From Aquimarina amphilecti (GTDB taxonomy: Bacteria; Bacteroidota; Bacteroidia; Flavobacteriales; Flavobacteriaceae): DNA of 64,000 nt. The notes below the pieces were generated by a model. The model was given only the letters and a program-made list of their open reading frames with translations, did no database searches and was not told the DNA's origin. This document shows, one piece after another, positions 18,827 to 27,388 of this stretch (positions are counted from its first letter, which is position 1; each line of letters opens with the position of its first letter). The DNA is taken from NCBI RefSeq assembly GCF_900109375.1, contig NZ_FOAB01000001.1, positions 186,001 through 250,000 of the forward strand, given 5' to 3'. Made by a program: the position numbers and the translations under genes.

Positions 18827-19777
18827 TTGAAATTTACTCGAGAAGTTAAAACAGGAATTTTAGCACTGTCTGCTATAGCACTTTTGATTTTTGGATATAG
18901 TTTTCTAAAAGGTAAAAACCTTTTAGAAAGTGACCGAACGTTTTATGCTGTTTACGACAACGTAGAAGGATTGATACCCTCATCACCAGTTACAATAAAC
19001 GGTTTGGTTGTAGGAAAGGTTGTTTCTATCAAATTTGCAGACAGAAAAGGAAACCTAGTAGTGGAGTTTAATGTAAGCAGTGATTTTACTTTTTCTAAAA
19101 ATAGTGAAGCTATGGTATATGGCGGAGATTTGATAGGAGGAAAGTCGCTTGCCATTAATCCAATCTATGAAGCTGGCCTAGAAGCAAAAGATAAAGATAC
19201 TTTGCCAGGGAGAGTTAAAGCAGGATTATTAGAATTAGTAAACGAACAATTAACCCCTTTGCAATTAAAGTTAGAATCAGCGATTAAAGATGCTGATACC
19301 TTATTGACTTCCGTGAATGGAATTCTATCTGTGGATAATAAAAATAATTTAAATTCCATATTTAAAGACCTTAGTATAACTGTGCGAAACTTTAAAGGTG
19401 CTTCGGGATCTTTAAATAATATTTTGTCAGGTAACGAAGAAAAATTAAATACTACACTTTCTAATCTTGATGAGATGTCTACTAATCTTAATCAATTCTC
19501 AGATTCGTTATCCAAAGTTAATATAGGTAAGTTGGTAAATGACTTGGATAGTGTTTTAGCCAATTTCGAGAAAATTTCTAAAGATTTAGAAGTAGGAAAT
19601 GGAACAGCAGGTAAATTACTGAAAGATGATAAGCTATACGGAAATTTAGAAAAAGCTAGTAAGGAATTAGAGTTATTACTTCAAGATCTTAGATTGAACC
19701 CTACACGATATGTAAATGTCTCTGTTTTTGGAAAGAAGAATAAACCATACGTAAAGCCAGCAGACACAATAAACTAA
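18827..19777 (+). CDS. MlaD/MCE-family lipid-transport substrate-binding protein
   Basis: A 316-residue protein starting at TTG. One N-terminal membrane anchor (about 9-26, ILALSAIALLIFGYSFLKG) is followed by an MCE domain (about 38-115) with YDNVEGLIPSSPVTINGLVVGKV and GGDLIGGKSLAI. The C-terminal half is helical, with repeated Asn/Leu/Ser heptad-like segments, as in MCE proteins that form hexameric tubes. It is the periplasmic part of an ABC lipid transporter between the membranes; the ATPase (MlaF) and permease (MlaE) genes are not next to it here. It is 12 bp from the Fe-S membrane protein and so may share its transcript. Confidence 0.92.
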   Translation: MKFTREVKTGILALSAIALLIFGYSFLKGKNLLESDRTFYAVYDNVEGLIPSSPVTINGLVVGKVVSIKFADRKGNLVVEFNVSSDFTFSKNSEAMVYGGDLIGGKSLAINPIYEAGLEAKDKDTLPGRVKAGLLELVNEQLTPLQLKLESAIKDADTLLTSVNGILSVDNKNNLNSIFKDLSITVRNFKGASGSLNNILSGNEEKLNTTLSNLDEMSTNLNQFSDSLSKVNIGKLVNDLDSVLANFEKISKDLEVGNGTAGKLLKDDKLYGNLEKASKELELLLQDLRLNPTRYVNVSVFGKKNKPYVKPADTIN

Positions 19778-19789
19778 CTACACCAGATT

Positions 19790-21109
19790 ATGCAATATAT
19801 ACCTAATATCATATTTGTAATTGCTTTAATAGCAGGAATTGGATATTTCACTAAAAACATTCGTAAGGTCATTCGAAATATTCGATTGGGTAAAGATGTA
19901 GATCGTACAGATAATAAAAAAGAGCGATTGAACAATATGATGATGATTGCTTTTGGGCAATCAAAAATGGTAAGAAGACCTATAGCAGGTATATTGCACG
20001 TGGTGGTATACGTAGGTTTTGTTATTATTAATATCGAAGTTTTAGAAATTATTATAGATGGTATTCTTGGTACGCATAGAATATTTGCGTTTTTAGGAGG
20101 ATTGTATGATTTTTTAATTGGTTCTTTTGAGATTCTTGCCCTTTTGGTACTAGTAAGTGTATTGATTTTTTGGATACGAAGAAATGTAGTAAATATTAGA
20201 CGTTTTAAAACATTGAAAGGCTGGCCAAAAAACGATGGTAATATTATTCTTTATTTTGAAGTAGTCCTTATGACATTGTTTTTAACGATGAATGCAGCGG
20301 ATCTACAATTACAAAATTTGGGAGCTGAACATTATATCAAAGCAGGATCATATCCTGTGAGTCAGTTTATATCTCCTTTATTTAATGGAATGTCTGAGGG
20401 AGCATTGATTCTTCTTGAACGCGGAGCTTGGTGGATGCATATCGTTGGGATCTTAATATTTTTGAATTACTTATATTTTTCAAAACATTTGCATATTCTT
20501 TTAGCGTTTCCGAATACGTACTACGGAGATTTGAAACCTAAAGGGCAGATGGATAATTTAGAAGCTGTTACCAAAGAGGTGATGCTTATGATGGACCCTA
20601 ATGCAGATCCATTTGCTGCACCAGCAGAAGATGAAGCTGAAACAGAACCAGAAAAATTTGGAGCTTCTGATGTTACTGATTTAAACTGGGTGCAATTACT
20701 GAATTCTTATACCTGTACAGAATGTGGACGTTGTACCAGCGAATGTCCGGCAAACCAGACAGGTAAGAAGTTATCTCCTAGAAAAATAATGATGGACACT
20801 AGAGATCGCCTTCAGGAGGTCGGAGATAATATTGATAAGAATGGTAGTTTTGTAGATGATGGTAAACAATTACTAAATGATTATATAACACAAGAAGAAT
20901 TATGGGCGTGTACAAGTTGTAATGCTTGTGTAGAAGCTTGCCCTGTTAGTATTAGCCCATTATCTATTATTTTAGACATGAGAAGATATTTAGTTATGGA
21001 GCAAAGTGCGGCACCATCAGATTTAAATAATATGATGTCTAATATCGAAAATAACGGAGCTCCTTGGCCATTTAACCAGATGGACAGATTAAACTGGAAC
21101 AAAGAATAA
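19790..21109 (+). CDS. Membrane Fe-S electron-transfer protein (HdrC/HdrE-like, EtfD-type)
   Basis: A 439-residue protein. About five membrane segments lie in the first 270 residues, with histidines (ILHVVVYVG, WWMHIVGIL, FSKHLHILLAF) that could bind heme as in HdrE/NarI-type subunits. A charged linker is followed by a two-cluster ferredoxin domain with CTECGRCTSECP (about 305-316) and CTSCNACVEACP (about 372-383), i.e. two [4Fe-4S] centres. The downstream CCG-domain protein (21674-22465) supplies the part normally fused in EtfD-like proteins. The pair probably moves electrons from a soluble donor into the quinone pool, but the donor is not visible here. Architecture is clear; the physiological role is inference. 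Confidence 0.9.
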   Translation: MQYIPNIIFVIALIAGIGYFTKNIRKVIRNIRLGKDVDRTDNKKERLNNMMMIAFGQSKMVRRPIAGILHVVVYVGFVIINIEVLEIIIDGILGTHRIFAFLGGLYDFLIGSFEILALLVLVSVLIFWIRRNVVNIRRFKTLKGWPKNDGNIILYFEVVLMTLFLTMNAADLQLQNLGAEHYIKAGSYPVSQFISPLFNGMSEGALILLERGAWWMHIVGILIFLNYLYFSKHLHILLAFPNTYYGDLKPKGQMDNLEAVTKEVMLMMDPNADPFAAPAEDEAETEPEKFGASDVTDLNWVQLLNSYTCTECGRCTSECPANQTGKKLSPRKIMMDTRDRLQEVGDNIDKNGSFVDDGKQLLNDYITQEELWACTSCNACVEACPVSISPLSIILDMRRYLVMEQSAAPSDLNNMMSNIENNGAPWPFNQMDRLNWNKE

Positions 21110-21168
21110 AAATTATTAACCATAACTATTAACCATAAACTTTTAAAAATTAAGAGAATTTAGAAATT

Positions 21169-21615
21169 ATGAAGAAGGAAGAAGTAGAAAAATTATTGCA
21201 TGATAAAGTAGAAGAGGGAGAACACATTAGTCCAGTCTTACCAGAAGGTATTAAGAACTACCTTATTGATATTGATGGAACAATTACAGAAGATGTTCCT
21301 AATGAAGAGCCAGAAAGAATGGTTACTTGTGAGCCTTTTCCAGATGCTCTAGTTACATTAAACAAATGGTATGAAGAAGGGCATATTATATGCTTCTTTA
21401 CATCAAGAACTGAAGAACATAGGGAAGTAACTGAAACCTGGTTAAGAACACATGGATTCAATTATCATAGTCTTTTGATGGGGAAGCCAAGAGGAGGAAA
21501 TTATCATTGGATAGATAATCACCTAGTAAAAGCAACTCGTTATACAGGTAAATTTACAGAGCTTGTAGAAAGAGTAGTTACTATCGAAGTTTTTGACGAC
21601 GGTAAACACGATTAA
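21169..21615 (+). CDS. HAD-like phosphatase domain protein within the Fe-S cluster
   Basis: A 148-residue protein. LIDIDGTITED gives the HAD DxDxT nucleophile motif (about 27-37), CFFTSRTEEH is motif II, and HWIDNH is a plausible motif III/IV. There is a short helical N-terminus and no cap domain of note. It sits between the two Fe-S electron-transfer genes, 59 bp on either side, same strand. I have the impression that this arrangement recurs in Flavobacteriia, where it is sometimes annotated as phosphoheptose isomerase, but no isomerase feature is visible. HAD fold is confident, substrate unknown, and the link to electron transfer is positional only. Confidence 0.8.
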   Translation: MKKEEVEKLLHDKVEEGEHISPVLPEGIKNYLIDIDGTITEDVPNEEPERMVTCEPFPDALVTLNKWYEEGHIICFFTSRTEEHREVTETWLRTHGFNYHSLLMGKPRGGNYHWIDNHLVKATRYTGKFTELVERVVTIEVFDDGKHD

Positions 21616-21673
21616 ATATAAATTTAGGTTGATATGTTTTAACCTAAATATTTACATATAAATAGTATTACAA

Positions 21674-22465
21674 ATGAGTGAAGCAGTAAAGGTGCCAACA
21701 ATGGCAGAGTATATGGCTGAAGGAAAAAGGCCAGAAGTTTTATTTTGGGTAGGATGTGCTGGAAGTTTTGATGATAGAGCCAAGAAAATCACAAAAGCTT
21801 TTGTAAAGTTACTTCATAGTGCCAAGGTAGACTTTGCTGTATTAGGGACTGAAGAAAGTTGTACTGGAGATCCTGCAAAAAGATCGGGTAATGAATTTTT
21901 GTTTCAAATGCAGGCAGTTACCAATATTGAAGTGCTTAATGCATATGAAATTAAAAAAGTAGTTACAGCTTGCCCTCATTGTTTCAATACATTGAAAAAT
22001 GAATACCCTGCTTTAGGTGGAGATTATGATGTAATGCATCACACGCAATTTCTTAAATCACTTTTGGACGAAGGTAGATTAAAGGTAGAAGGAGGTAAAT
22101 TTAAAGGGAAACGCATTACTTTCCACGATCCTTGTTATTTAGGAAGAGCTAATAATGTGTATGAAGCACCTAGAGATCTTCTAAGAAAATTAGAAGTAGA
22201 ACTCATAGAAATGAAACGTTGTAAACGTAACGGTTTATGCTGTGGGGCTGGAGGAGCACAAATGTTTAAAGAACCTGAGCCAGGTAATAAGGATGTTAAT
22301 ATAGAGCGAACAGAAGATGCTCTAGAGACAAAACCAGATATTATTGCTGCTGGGTGTCCTTTTTGTAATACGATGATGACTGATGGTGTAAAGAGTAAAG
22401 AAAAGGAAGATAGCATTGATGTAATGGATGTGGCAGAACTGATTGCAAATGCTCAAGATTTATAA
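21674..22465 (+). CDS. CCG-domain Fe-S protein (HdrB/GlpC/LutA-like)
   Basis: A 263-residue cytosolic protein with two cysteine-rich CCG repeats. The first is around FWVGCAGSFD, EESCTGDPAKR and ACPHCFNTLKNEYP (about 25-115). The second is around FHDPCYLGRAN, GLCCGAGGAQMF and AAGCPFCNTMMTDG (about 155-240). CCG domains bind unusual [4Fe-4S] clusters and are the catalytic or electron-bifurcating part of heterodisulfide-reductase-like complexes. It completes the membrane Fe-S protein encoded 564 bp upstream. A hairpin terminator follows 29 bp after the stop and closes the unit. Confidence 0.93.
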   Translation: MSEAVKVPTMAEYMAEGKRPEVLFWVGCAGSFDDRAKKITKAFVKLLHSAKVDFAVLGTEESCTGDPAKRSGNEFLFQMQAVTNIEVLNAYEIKKVVTACPHCFNTLKNEYPALGGDYDVMHHTQFLKSLLDEGRLKVEGGKFKGKRITFHDPCYLGRANNVYEAPRDLLRKLEVELIEMKRCKRNGLCCGAGGAQMFKEPEPGNKDVNIERTEDALETKPDIIAAGCPFCNTMMTDGVKSKEKEDSIDVMDVAELIANAQDL

Positions 22466-22494
22466 AAAGATTTTTAAAGATTAAGTAAAATTCT

Positions 22495-22532
22495 AAAAGA
22501 GTTGATATGTTTATTCATATTAACTCTTTTTT
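22495..22532 (+). terminator. Intrinsic terminator after the Fe-S cluster
   Basis: A 15-bp inverted repeat with one G-U pair (arms 22495-22509 and 22516-22530), a 6-nt loop, followed by a T-run. It sits 29 bp after the CCG-protein stop. Confidence 0.85.
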
Positions 22533-22585
22533 GTTGCAACAATTAGGAATACTTTTTGTTATTTTAGAAAATAAAAAGAAAGCAG

Positions 22586-23071
22586 ATGTTAGTAGATTTT
22601 AAAGAACTCCCTGATACATCAAGAATTTGGGTTTATCAAGCCAATAGATCTTTTACTTTAGAGGAGTTAGATGAGATAAAAAACAAATTAGAAACCTTTA
22701 TAACACAATGGACTGCGCATGGAGCAGATCTTAAGGCAGGTTATGATATAAAGTATAAAAGATTCATAACTATTGCCTTAGATCAAGATATAAATCAAGC
22801 TACAGGTTGTTCTATAGATGCTTCTGTTCATTTTATACAGCAATTAGAGACTGATTATAAAGTTGATTTAATGGATAAAATGAATGTATCCTATAAACAG
22901 GGAGAATTTGTTGCTTATAAAACACTTACAGATTTTAGAAAAATGGCAAAAAACAGATCTGTTTCGCCAAATACTATAGTGTTTAATAATTTGGTTACTA
23001 ATATTGCTGAGTATAAAACTGATTGGGAAGTTCCTGCTAAGGATAGTTGGCATAACCGTTTTTTAAATTAG
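22586..23071 (+). CDS. Conserved Bacteroidota protein of unknown function
   Basis: A 161-residue cytosolic protein beginning MLVDFKELPDTSRIWVYQAN, with internal CSIDASVHFIQQLE and YKQGEFVAYKTLTDFRKMAK. No signal peptide, membrane segment or nucleotide-binding motif is visible. Homologs in Bacteroidota genomes are, as I recall, sometimes labelled ABC transporter ATPase, but there is no Walker A here, so I do not adopt that name. The conserved CSID...S pattern could be a metal or nucleophile site. It lies 5 bp upstream of the glycosidase/hydrolase fusion gene and is very probably co-transcribed with it. Confidence 0.8.
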   Translation: MLVDFKELPDTSRIWVYQANRSFTLEELDEIKNKLETFITQWTAHGADLKAGYDIKYKRFITIALDQDINQATGCSIDASVHFIQQLETDYKVDLMDKMNVSYKQGEFVAYKTLTDFRKMAKNRSVSPNTIVFNNLVTNIAEYKTDWEVPAKDSWHNRFLN

Positions 23072-23076
23072 TTTTT

Positions 23077-26000
23077 GTGCGATATACTTTCTCTAAATAC
23101 TTTTCATATATAGTTTTTGTTTTTACGTTATCAGTTTTTTCACAACAACCTGATGATGTGATTATGGTAGACTCAATCACTGGAGCTCAATCTGATTCTC
23201 TAGTGACACAGCTAGTTGAGAAAAATAAACCTTTAAGTCCACTCATTGTAAAAGACGAATATGATATTCAAAGATTATGGGTAGATAGCATTTATAATAG
23301 GATGACTTTAAAAGAAAAAGTTGGACAATTATTTATGGTAGATGTTTTTTCTTCAAAATCAAAGAAAGAAACAGATAAGATAAAAAGCTTAATTGAAGAG
23401 TATCACATCGGAGGAATTATTTTTTCTAAAGGAGGACCGCAGCGCCAAGCTAAACTTAATAATGAATATCAAGAAATTTCTAAGGTTCCTTTACTAATTG
23501 GTATGGACGCAGAATGGGGGTTAGCCATGCGATTAGATTCTACTAAGGCATTTCCTTGGAATATGACGTTAGGAGCCATTCAGGATAATGGCCTAATAGA
23601 GGAGACCGGACGACAAATAGCTAAACATTGTAAACGGCTTGGTGTTCATATCAACTTTGCACCTGTTGTAGATATGAATACAAATCCCAAAAACCCAATA
23701 ATAGGAAATCGTTCTTTTGGAGAAGATAAAGATAATGTTACCGAAAAGGCATTGGCTTTTATGAAAGGAATGCAAAAAGAAGGTGTTTTAGCAAGCGCTA
23801 AACATTTTCCTGGGCACGGTGATACAGATAGTGACTCTCATAAAACGTTACCTACAATAAATTTTGATGAAAAACGGATTGATAGTATAGAGTTATATCC
23901 ATACCGTAAATTAATAGCGGATGGGCTGTCTAGTGTTATGGTGGCACATCTAAATATTCCTAGTTTAGAACCTAGATCAGGTTATCCATCGTCAATTTCT
24001 AAAAATGTTGTAACTAACATATTACAAGATAGTTTAGGTTTTGAAGGATTAGTGATAACAGATGCTTTAAATATGAAAGGAGCTTCGAATTTTAAAGCTC
24101 CAGGAGATATTGATCTTGCAGCTCTAAAAGCAGGGAATGATATTCTTTTAATATCAGAAGACGTACCACTAGCATCTCAGAAAATTATTTCTGCTTATTA
24201 TGCTGGCGATATTACAGAAAAACGTTTGTCACGTTCTGTAAAAAAAATATTATTAGCTAAATACAAAGTAGGGCTTCATAAGTATGAACCCGTAAAAACT
24301 GATTACCTTTTAGAAGAACTTAATAGTACCGCTAATGAAGTGCTTCATCATAAATTAGTTGAAAACTCTTTAACATTGATTAAGAATGATAGAGCAATTC
24401 TACCTGTTAAAAACTTAGATCTTAAAAAAGTAGCTTATGTATCTTTAGGCGATGATTCTGGAGAAGTGTTCCTAGAGGAACTAAACAAATATACTAAGGT
24501 AGATTGGGTAAAAGGAAATCAACTACCAGATATATTAGATCAATTAAGAAATTATAATTATGTGATAGTAGGATTACATAAATCAAATGATAATCCTTGG
24601 AAAGATTATAAATTTAAGGATAAGGAATTGGTTTGGTTATATGAGATTGCTCGACTTAATAATACAGTTCTAAGTGTTTTTTCTAGGCCATATGCCATGT
24701 TAGATCTTCAAACTACTACAAATTTTGAAGGTGTCTTAATGGCTTATCAGAATAGTACGGTAGCACAACAAAAGGCAGCTCAATTGCTGTTTGGAGCTAT
24801 TGAGGCAAAAGGAAAACTTCCGGTAAGCTTAGGAGTAGACTTCCCTTTAGGGACAGGTCAGGAAACCAGATCTTTAAAAAGACTGACTTATGGAATACCT
24901 GAAACAGTTGGGATGAATTCTCATAAATTAGAACGTATCGATTCTATAGTGAATATTGCATTAAGAGAAGATATGACTCCTGGTCTACAACTTATTGTGG
25001 CAAGAAAGGGTAAAGTAGTTTACAATAAGAATTATGGATATCATACCTATGCTAAATCTAGGAAAGTAAAGAGTTCAGATATTTATGATTTAGCATCTTT
25101 AACAAAAATCCTTTCAACTTTACCTTTGACTATGGAACTAAAAGATAAAGGTATTTTATCATTAGATACGCGTGTAGGAGAGATGCTGCCTTTATTTAAG
25201 GACTCTAATAAGAAAGATATTACAATTAGATCTATGTTATCTCATTATGCTCGATTAAGAGCTTGGATTCCATTTTACCTTAAGACATTGGATACGGTAA
25301 CCTCTAGGCCTGATAAAAAATATTACAGAACTAAACGTACTGATGATTTCAATATTAGGGTGACAGGTAATTTGTATTTAAGAAGTGATATGAAAGATTC
25401 TTTGATGCTACGCATAAAGGATAGTGAATTAAGAAGTAGACTTAGTTATAAATATAGTGACCTTCCTTATTATTTGATGAAATCTTTTATAGAGGGTCAT
25501 TACGGTAATGATTTAGATGCTTTGACCCAACAGCATATTTATAAGGCAATGGGAGCAAGTAATATGGGGTATTTGCCACTAAATAAATTTGATAAAAAAC
25601 GGATTGTACCTACAGAAAATGATCAAGCTTACAGAAAAGAGACTATTCACGGATATGTTCATGATCAGGGAGCAGCTATGTTTGGAGGTATTGGGGGTCA
25701 TGCAGGTTTGTTTGCTAATGCAAATGACGTTGCTAAGATGATGCAGATGTATCTTAATGGCGGATACTATGGAGGAAAGCAGTTTATTAGTAGTCAAACA
25801 ATAGATGAATTCAATACGTGTACGTATTGTGATAAAAGGGTGAGAAGAGGTGTAGGTTTTGATAAACCGCAACTTGGAGATGTTGGACCTACTTGTGGTT
25901 GCATATCTATGAACAGTTATGGTCATAGTGGTTTTACAGGAACATTTACTTGGGCAGATCCCGATGAAGAAATTATTTATGTTTTCTTAAGTAATCGAAC

Positions 26001-26088
26001 GTTTCCTGATTCTGCCAATCGAAAATTAATCTCTAATGATATCCGTTCGGAGATACAGAGATTAATATATGATGCTATAAATTATTAA
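23077..26088 (+). CDS. Two-domain hydrolase: GH3 (NagZ-like) fused to class C beta-lactamase-like serine hydrolase
   Basis: A 1003-residue exported protein starting at GTG, 5 bp after the previous stop. It has a signal peptide (about 1-22, VFTLSVFSQQ). The GH3 N-terminal domain (about 65-405) carries GHSG-like metal-site residues in SAKHFPGHGDTDSDSHKTLP (about 241-260) and VITDALNMKGA (about 326-336), both NagZ-type. A GH3 C-terminal-like region (about 430-600) follows. The serine-hydrolase domain (about 620-1003) has SLTK as the SxxK nucleophile motif (about 674), YSDLPYY and GHSGFTGT. NagZ-type enzymes release GlcNAc from muropeptides. The second domain may act on the peptide side, like a D-aminopeptidase or esterase. 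The fusion is known in Bacteroidota; it suggests processive breakdown of cell-wall fragments in the periplasm. Confidence 0.92.
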   Translation: MRYTFSKYFSYIVFVFTLSVFSQQPDDVIMVDSITGAQSDSLVTQLVEKNKPLSPLIVKDEYDIQRLWVDSIYNRMTLKEKVGQLFMVDVFSSKSKKETDKIKSLIEEYHIGGIIFSKGGPQRQAKLNNEYQEISKVPLLIGMDAEWGLAMRLDSTKAFPWNMTLGAIQDNGLIEETGRQIAKHCKRLGVHINFAPVVDMNTNPKNPIIGNRSFGEDKDNVTEKALAFMKGMQKEGVLASAKHFPGHGDTDSDSHKTLPTINFDEKRIDSIELYPYRKLIADGLSSVMVAHLNIPSLEPRSGYPSSISKNVVTNILQDSLGFEGLVITDALNMKGASNFKAPGDIDLAALKAGNDILLISEDVPLASQKIISAYYAGDITEKRLSRSVKKILLAKYKVGLHKYEPVKTDYLLEELNSTANEVLHHKLVENSLTLIKNDRAILPVKNLDLKKVAYVSLGDDSGEVFLEELNKYTKVDWVKGNQLPDILDQLRNYNYVIVGLHKSNDNPWKDYKFKDKELVWLYEIARLNNTVLSVFSRPYAMLDLQTTTNFEGVLMAYQNSTVAQQKAAQLLFGAIEAKGKLPVSLGVDFPLGTGQETRSLKRLTYGIPETVGMNSHKLERIDSIVNIALREDMTPGLQLIVARKGKVVYNKNYGYHTYAKSRKVKSSDIYDLASLTKILSTLPLTMELKDKGILSLDTRVGEMLPLFKDSNKKDITIRSMLSHYARLRAWIPFYLKTLDTVTSRPDKKYYRTKRTDDFNIRVTGNLYLRSDMKDSLMLRIKDSELRSRLSYKYSDLPYYLMKSFIEGHYGNDLDALTQQHIYKAMGASNMGYLPLNKFDKKRIVPTENDQAYRKETIHGYVHDQGAAMFGGIGGHAGLFANANDVAKMMQMYLNGGYYGGKQFISSQTIDEFNTCTYCDKRVRRGVGFDKPQLGDVGPTCGCISMNSYGHSGFTGTFTWADPDEEIIYVFLSNRTFPDSANRKLISNDIRSEIQRLIYDAINY

Positions 26089-26112
26089 ATCTCAGTTTAA
26101 AAGTTGAATAAA

Positions 26113-27015
26113 ATGAATACCAAAATTTCAGAAAATGGACCTTTATTTTCTAGAATAGTTGCCGGATGTATGAATTGGGGAGAATGGGGAGCAAATTTAA
26201 CTTCCGATGAATCTCTTAAACTAATTGAAGAATGTCTTGCGATTGGAGTAACAACTTTTGATCATGCAGATATTTATGGACATTATACAACTGAATCTTT
26301 ATTTGGTCAGGCTATAAAAGGTAAGAGTTCTTTAAGAGAACAAATGCAGTTGGTTACCAAATGTGGGATTAGATTGGTAACATCTAATCGTCCAGATAAT
26401 AATATTAAATCTTATAAGACTACCAAAAAGTACATTATTGAATCTGTAGAGCAATCATTGGTTAATTTGCAGACTGATTTTATTGATATGTTGCTAATTC
26501 ATAGGCCTAGTCCTTTAATGGATCCCTCGGATATAGCAGAAGCTTTTGAGGCATTAAAATCCAGTGGAAAAGTACTTCATTTTGGGGTGTCTAATTTCAC
26601 CACTTCTCAGTTTGATATGCTAAACGCTTCTTTTCCTTTGCAAACTAACCAGATTGAGATCTCACCACTGCAATTGACACCATTTATTGATGGTTCTTTA
26701 GATCAATGTATAAAACATAATGTAAAACCTATGGCATATTCTACACTTGCTGGAGGGAAGTTTTTTTCAAAACAACCTGAAGAAAGAGTGGTTAGAATAA
26801 ATAAAGTAATCAATGACTTAATGCAAAAGTACAGTGTTCTTGCTGATCAAATACTAACAGCTTGGTTACTAAAACATCCTTCAGGAATATTACCAATAAT
26901 GGGATCCACAAAAATAAACCGTATCCAATCTGCTGTAAATTCTGTATCGTTATCGATTACGGACGAAGAATGGTTTAGAATATGGGAAGCTTCTACAGGT
27001 TCTGAAGTTGCGTAA
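26113..27015 (+). CDS. Aldo/keto reductase
   Basis: A 300-residue (beta/alpha)8 NADPH-dependent oxidoreductase, YdhF/AKR-like. The catalytic tetrad is visible: Asp and Tyr in TTFDHADIYGHYTTE (about 50-64), Lys in LVTKCGIR, and His in MLLIHRPSP. C-terminal LPIMGSTKINRIQSA is the cofactor phosphate-binding loop. A TTG 9 bp upstream is in frame, but the ATG at 26113 (MNTKISENG) is the better start. Substrate unknown. It lies 24 bp after the fusion hydrolase and is the last gene before a 373-bp non-coding stretch. Confidence 0.93.
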   Translation: MNTKISENGPLFSRIVAGCMNWGEWGANLTSDESLKLIEECLAIGVTTFDHADIYGHYTTESLFGQAIKGKSSLREQMQLVTKCGIRLVTSNRPDNNIKSYKTTKKYIIESVEQSLVNLQTDFIDMLLIHRPSPLMDPSDIAEAFEALKSSGKVLHFGVSNFTTSQFDMLNASFPLQTNQIEISPLQLTPFIDGSLDQCIKHNVKPMAYSTLAGGKFFSKQPEERVVRINKVINDLMQKYSVLADQILTAWLLKHPSGILPIMGSTKINRIQSAVNSVSLSITDEEWFRIWEASTGSEVA

Positions 27016-27154
27016 TCACTTTTTATTTAGATATTAAAAAAGTTTTTGATTTATAACTTATACAAAATCAAAGGTTTATATTAATTAATTAGTGTTGATT
27101 TTTAATTAAAGTTTGCTCTTGTTTGAAAAAAATAAAAAAATCACCAAAATCATG

Positions 27155-27188
27155 GTAACATAATTCCTTCTAATGACACTTACATATA
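27155..27188 (+). promoter_or_regulatory. Bipartite upstream element, copy 1 (GTAACAT-N9-TAATGACACTTAC)
   Basis: GTAACAT at 27155-27161, a 9-bp spacer, then TAATGACACTTAC at 27171-27183 followed by ATATA. The same two halves with the same 9-bp spacing recur at 38926-38954. The second half begins 218 bp upstream of the first ORF of the pseudopilus operon here, and 212 bp upstream of the next gene run there. Neither copy lies in a coding region. A transcription-factor site is likely; the factor is unknown. No other strong signal is apparent in 27016-27154. Confidence 0.6.
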
Positions 27189-27253
27189 GCGAAAGTTTAG
27201 TTTATATTAAATAAGGTAGGCACTTAATTGGACAAACTATAGCTGAGAAATCA

Positions 27254-27292
27254 ATGACTACGGTTTCATAGGGGTATGTGTACCGTAGTCAT
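27254..27292 (+). ncRNA. Stable hairpin in the leader region of the pseudopilus operon
   Basis: An 11-bp perfect stem (ATGACTACGGT / ACCGTAGTCAT) with an internal loop and a further 4-bp stem CATA/TATG closed by a GGGG loop. A moderately T-rich stretch (GTTTGTTGTATTTGTTT) follows on the plus strand. It may terminate a short upstream transcript, be part of a small RNA, or bind a protein as DNA. It lies upstream of the -7-like box at 27359, so it is probably not in the operon mRNA itself. Confidence 0.45.
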
Positions 27293-27358
27293 GTTTGTTG
27301 TATTTGTTTGATTATCAAAAAATTGTGTTTTTTTGTTCTTTTTTTCAAATGAAAGTAG

Positions 27359-27377
27359 TTTATTTGCAAACCCTAAA
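27359..27377 (+). promoter_or_regulatory. Promoter-like -7 region of the pseudopilus operon
   Basis: TTTATTTG (27359-27366) is one mismatch from TAnnTTTG, with a TTTG about 23 bp upstream. The string TTTGCAAACCCTAAA (27363-27377) is repeated exactly at 31318-31332, just before the major pseudopilin gene. This supports a shared promoter and start-site sequence. Confidence 0.5.
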
Positions 27378-27388
27378 ATTCACCCAAA

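Noticed and set aside
22586..23071. Possible ABC transporter ATPase annotation
   Set aside because: No Walker A, signature or Walker B motif is present in the 161-residue sequence.
27044..27073. AT-only inverted repeat (TTTGATTT / AAATCAAA) after the aldo/keto reductase gene
   Set aside because: Too weak and without GC pairs or a clear T-run; not supported as a terminator.
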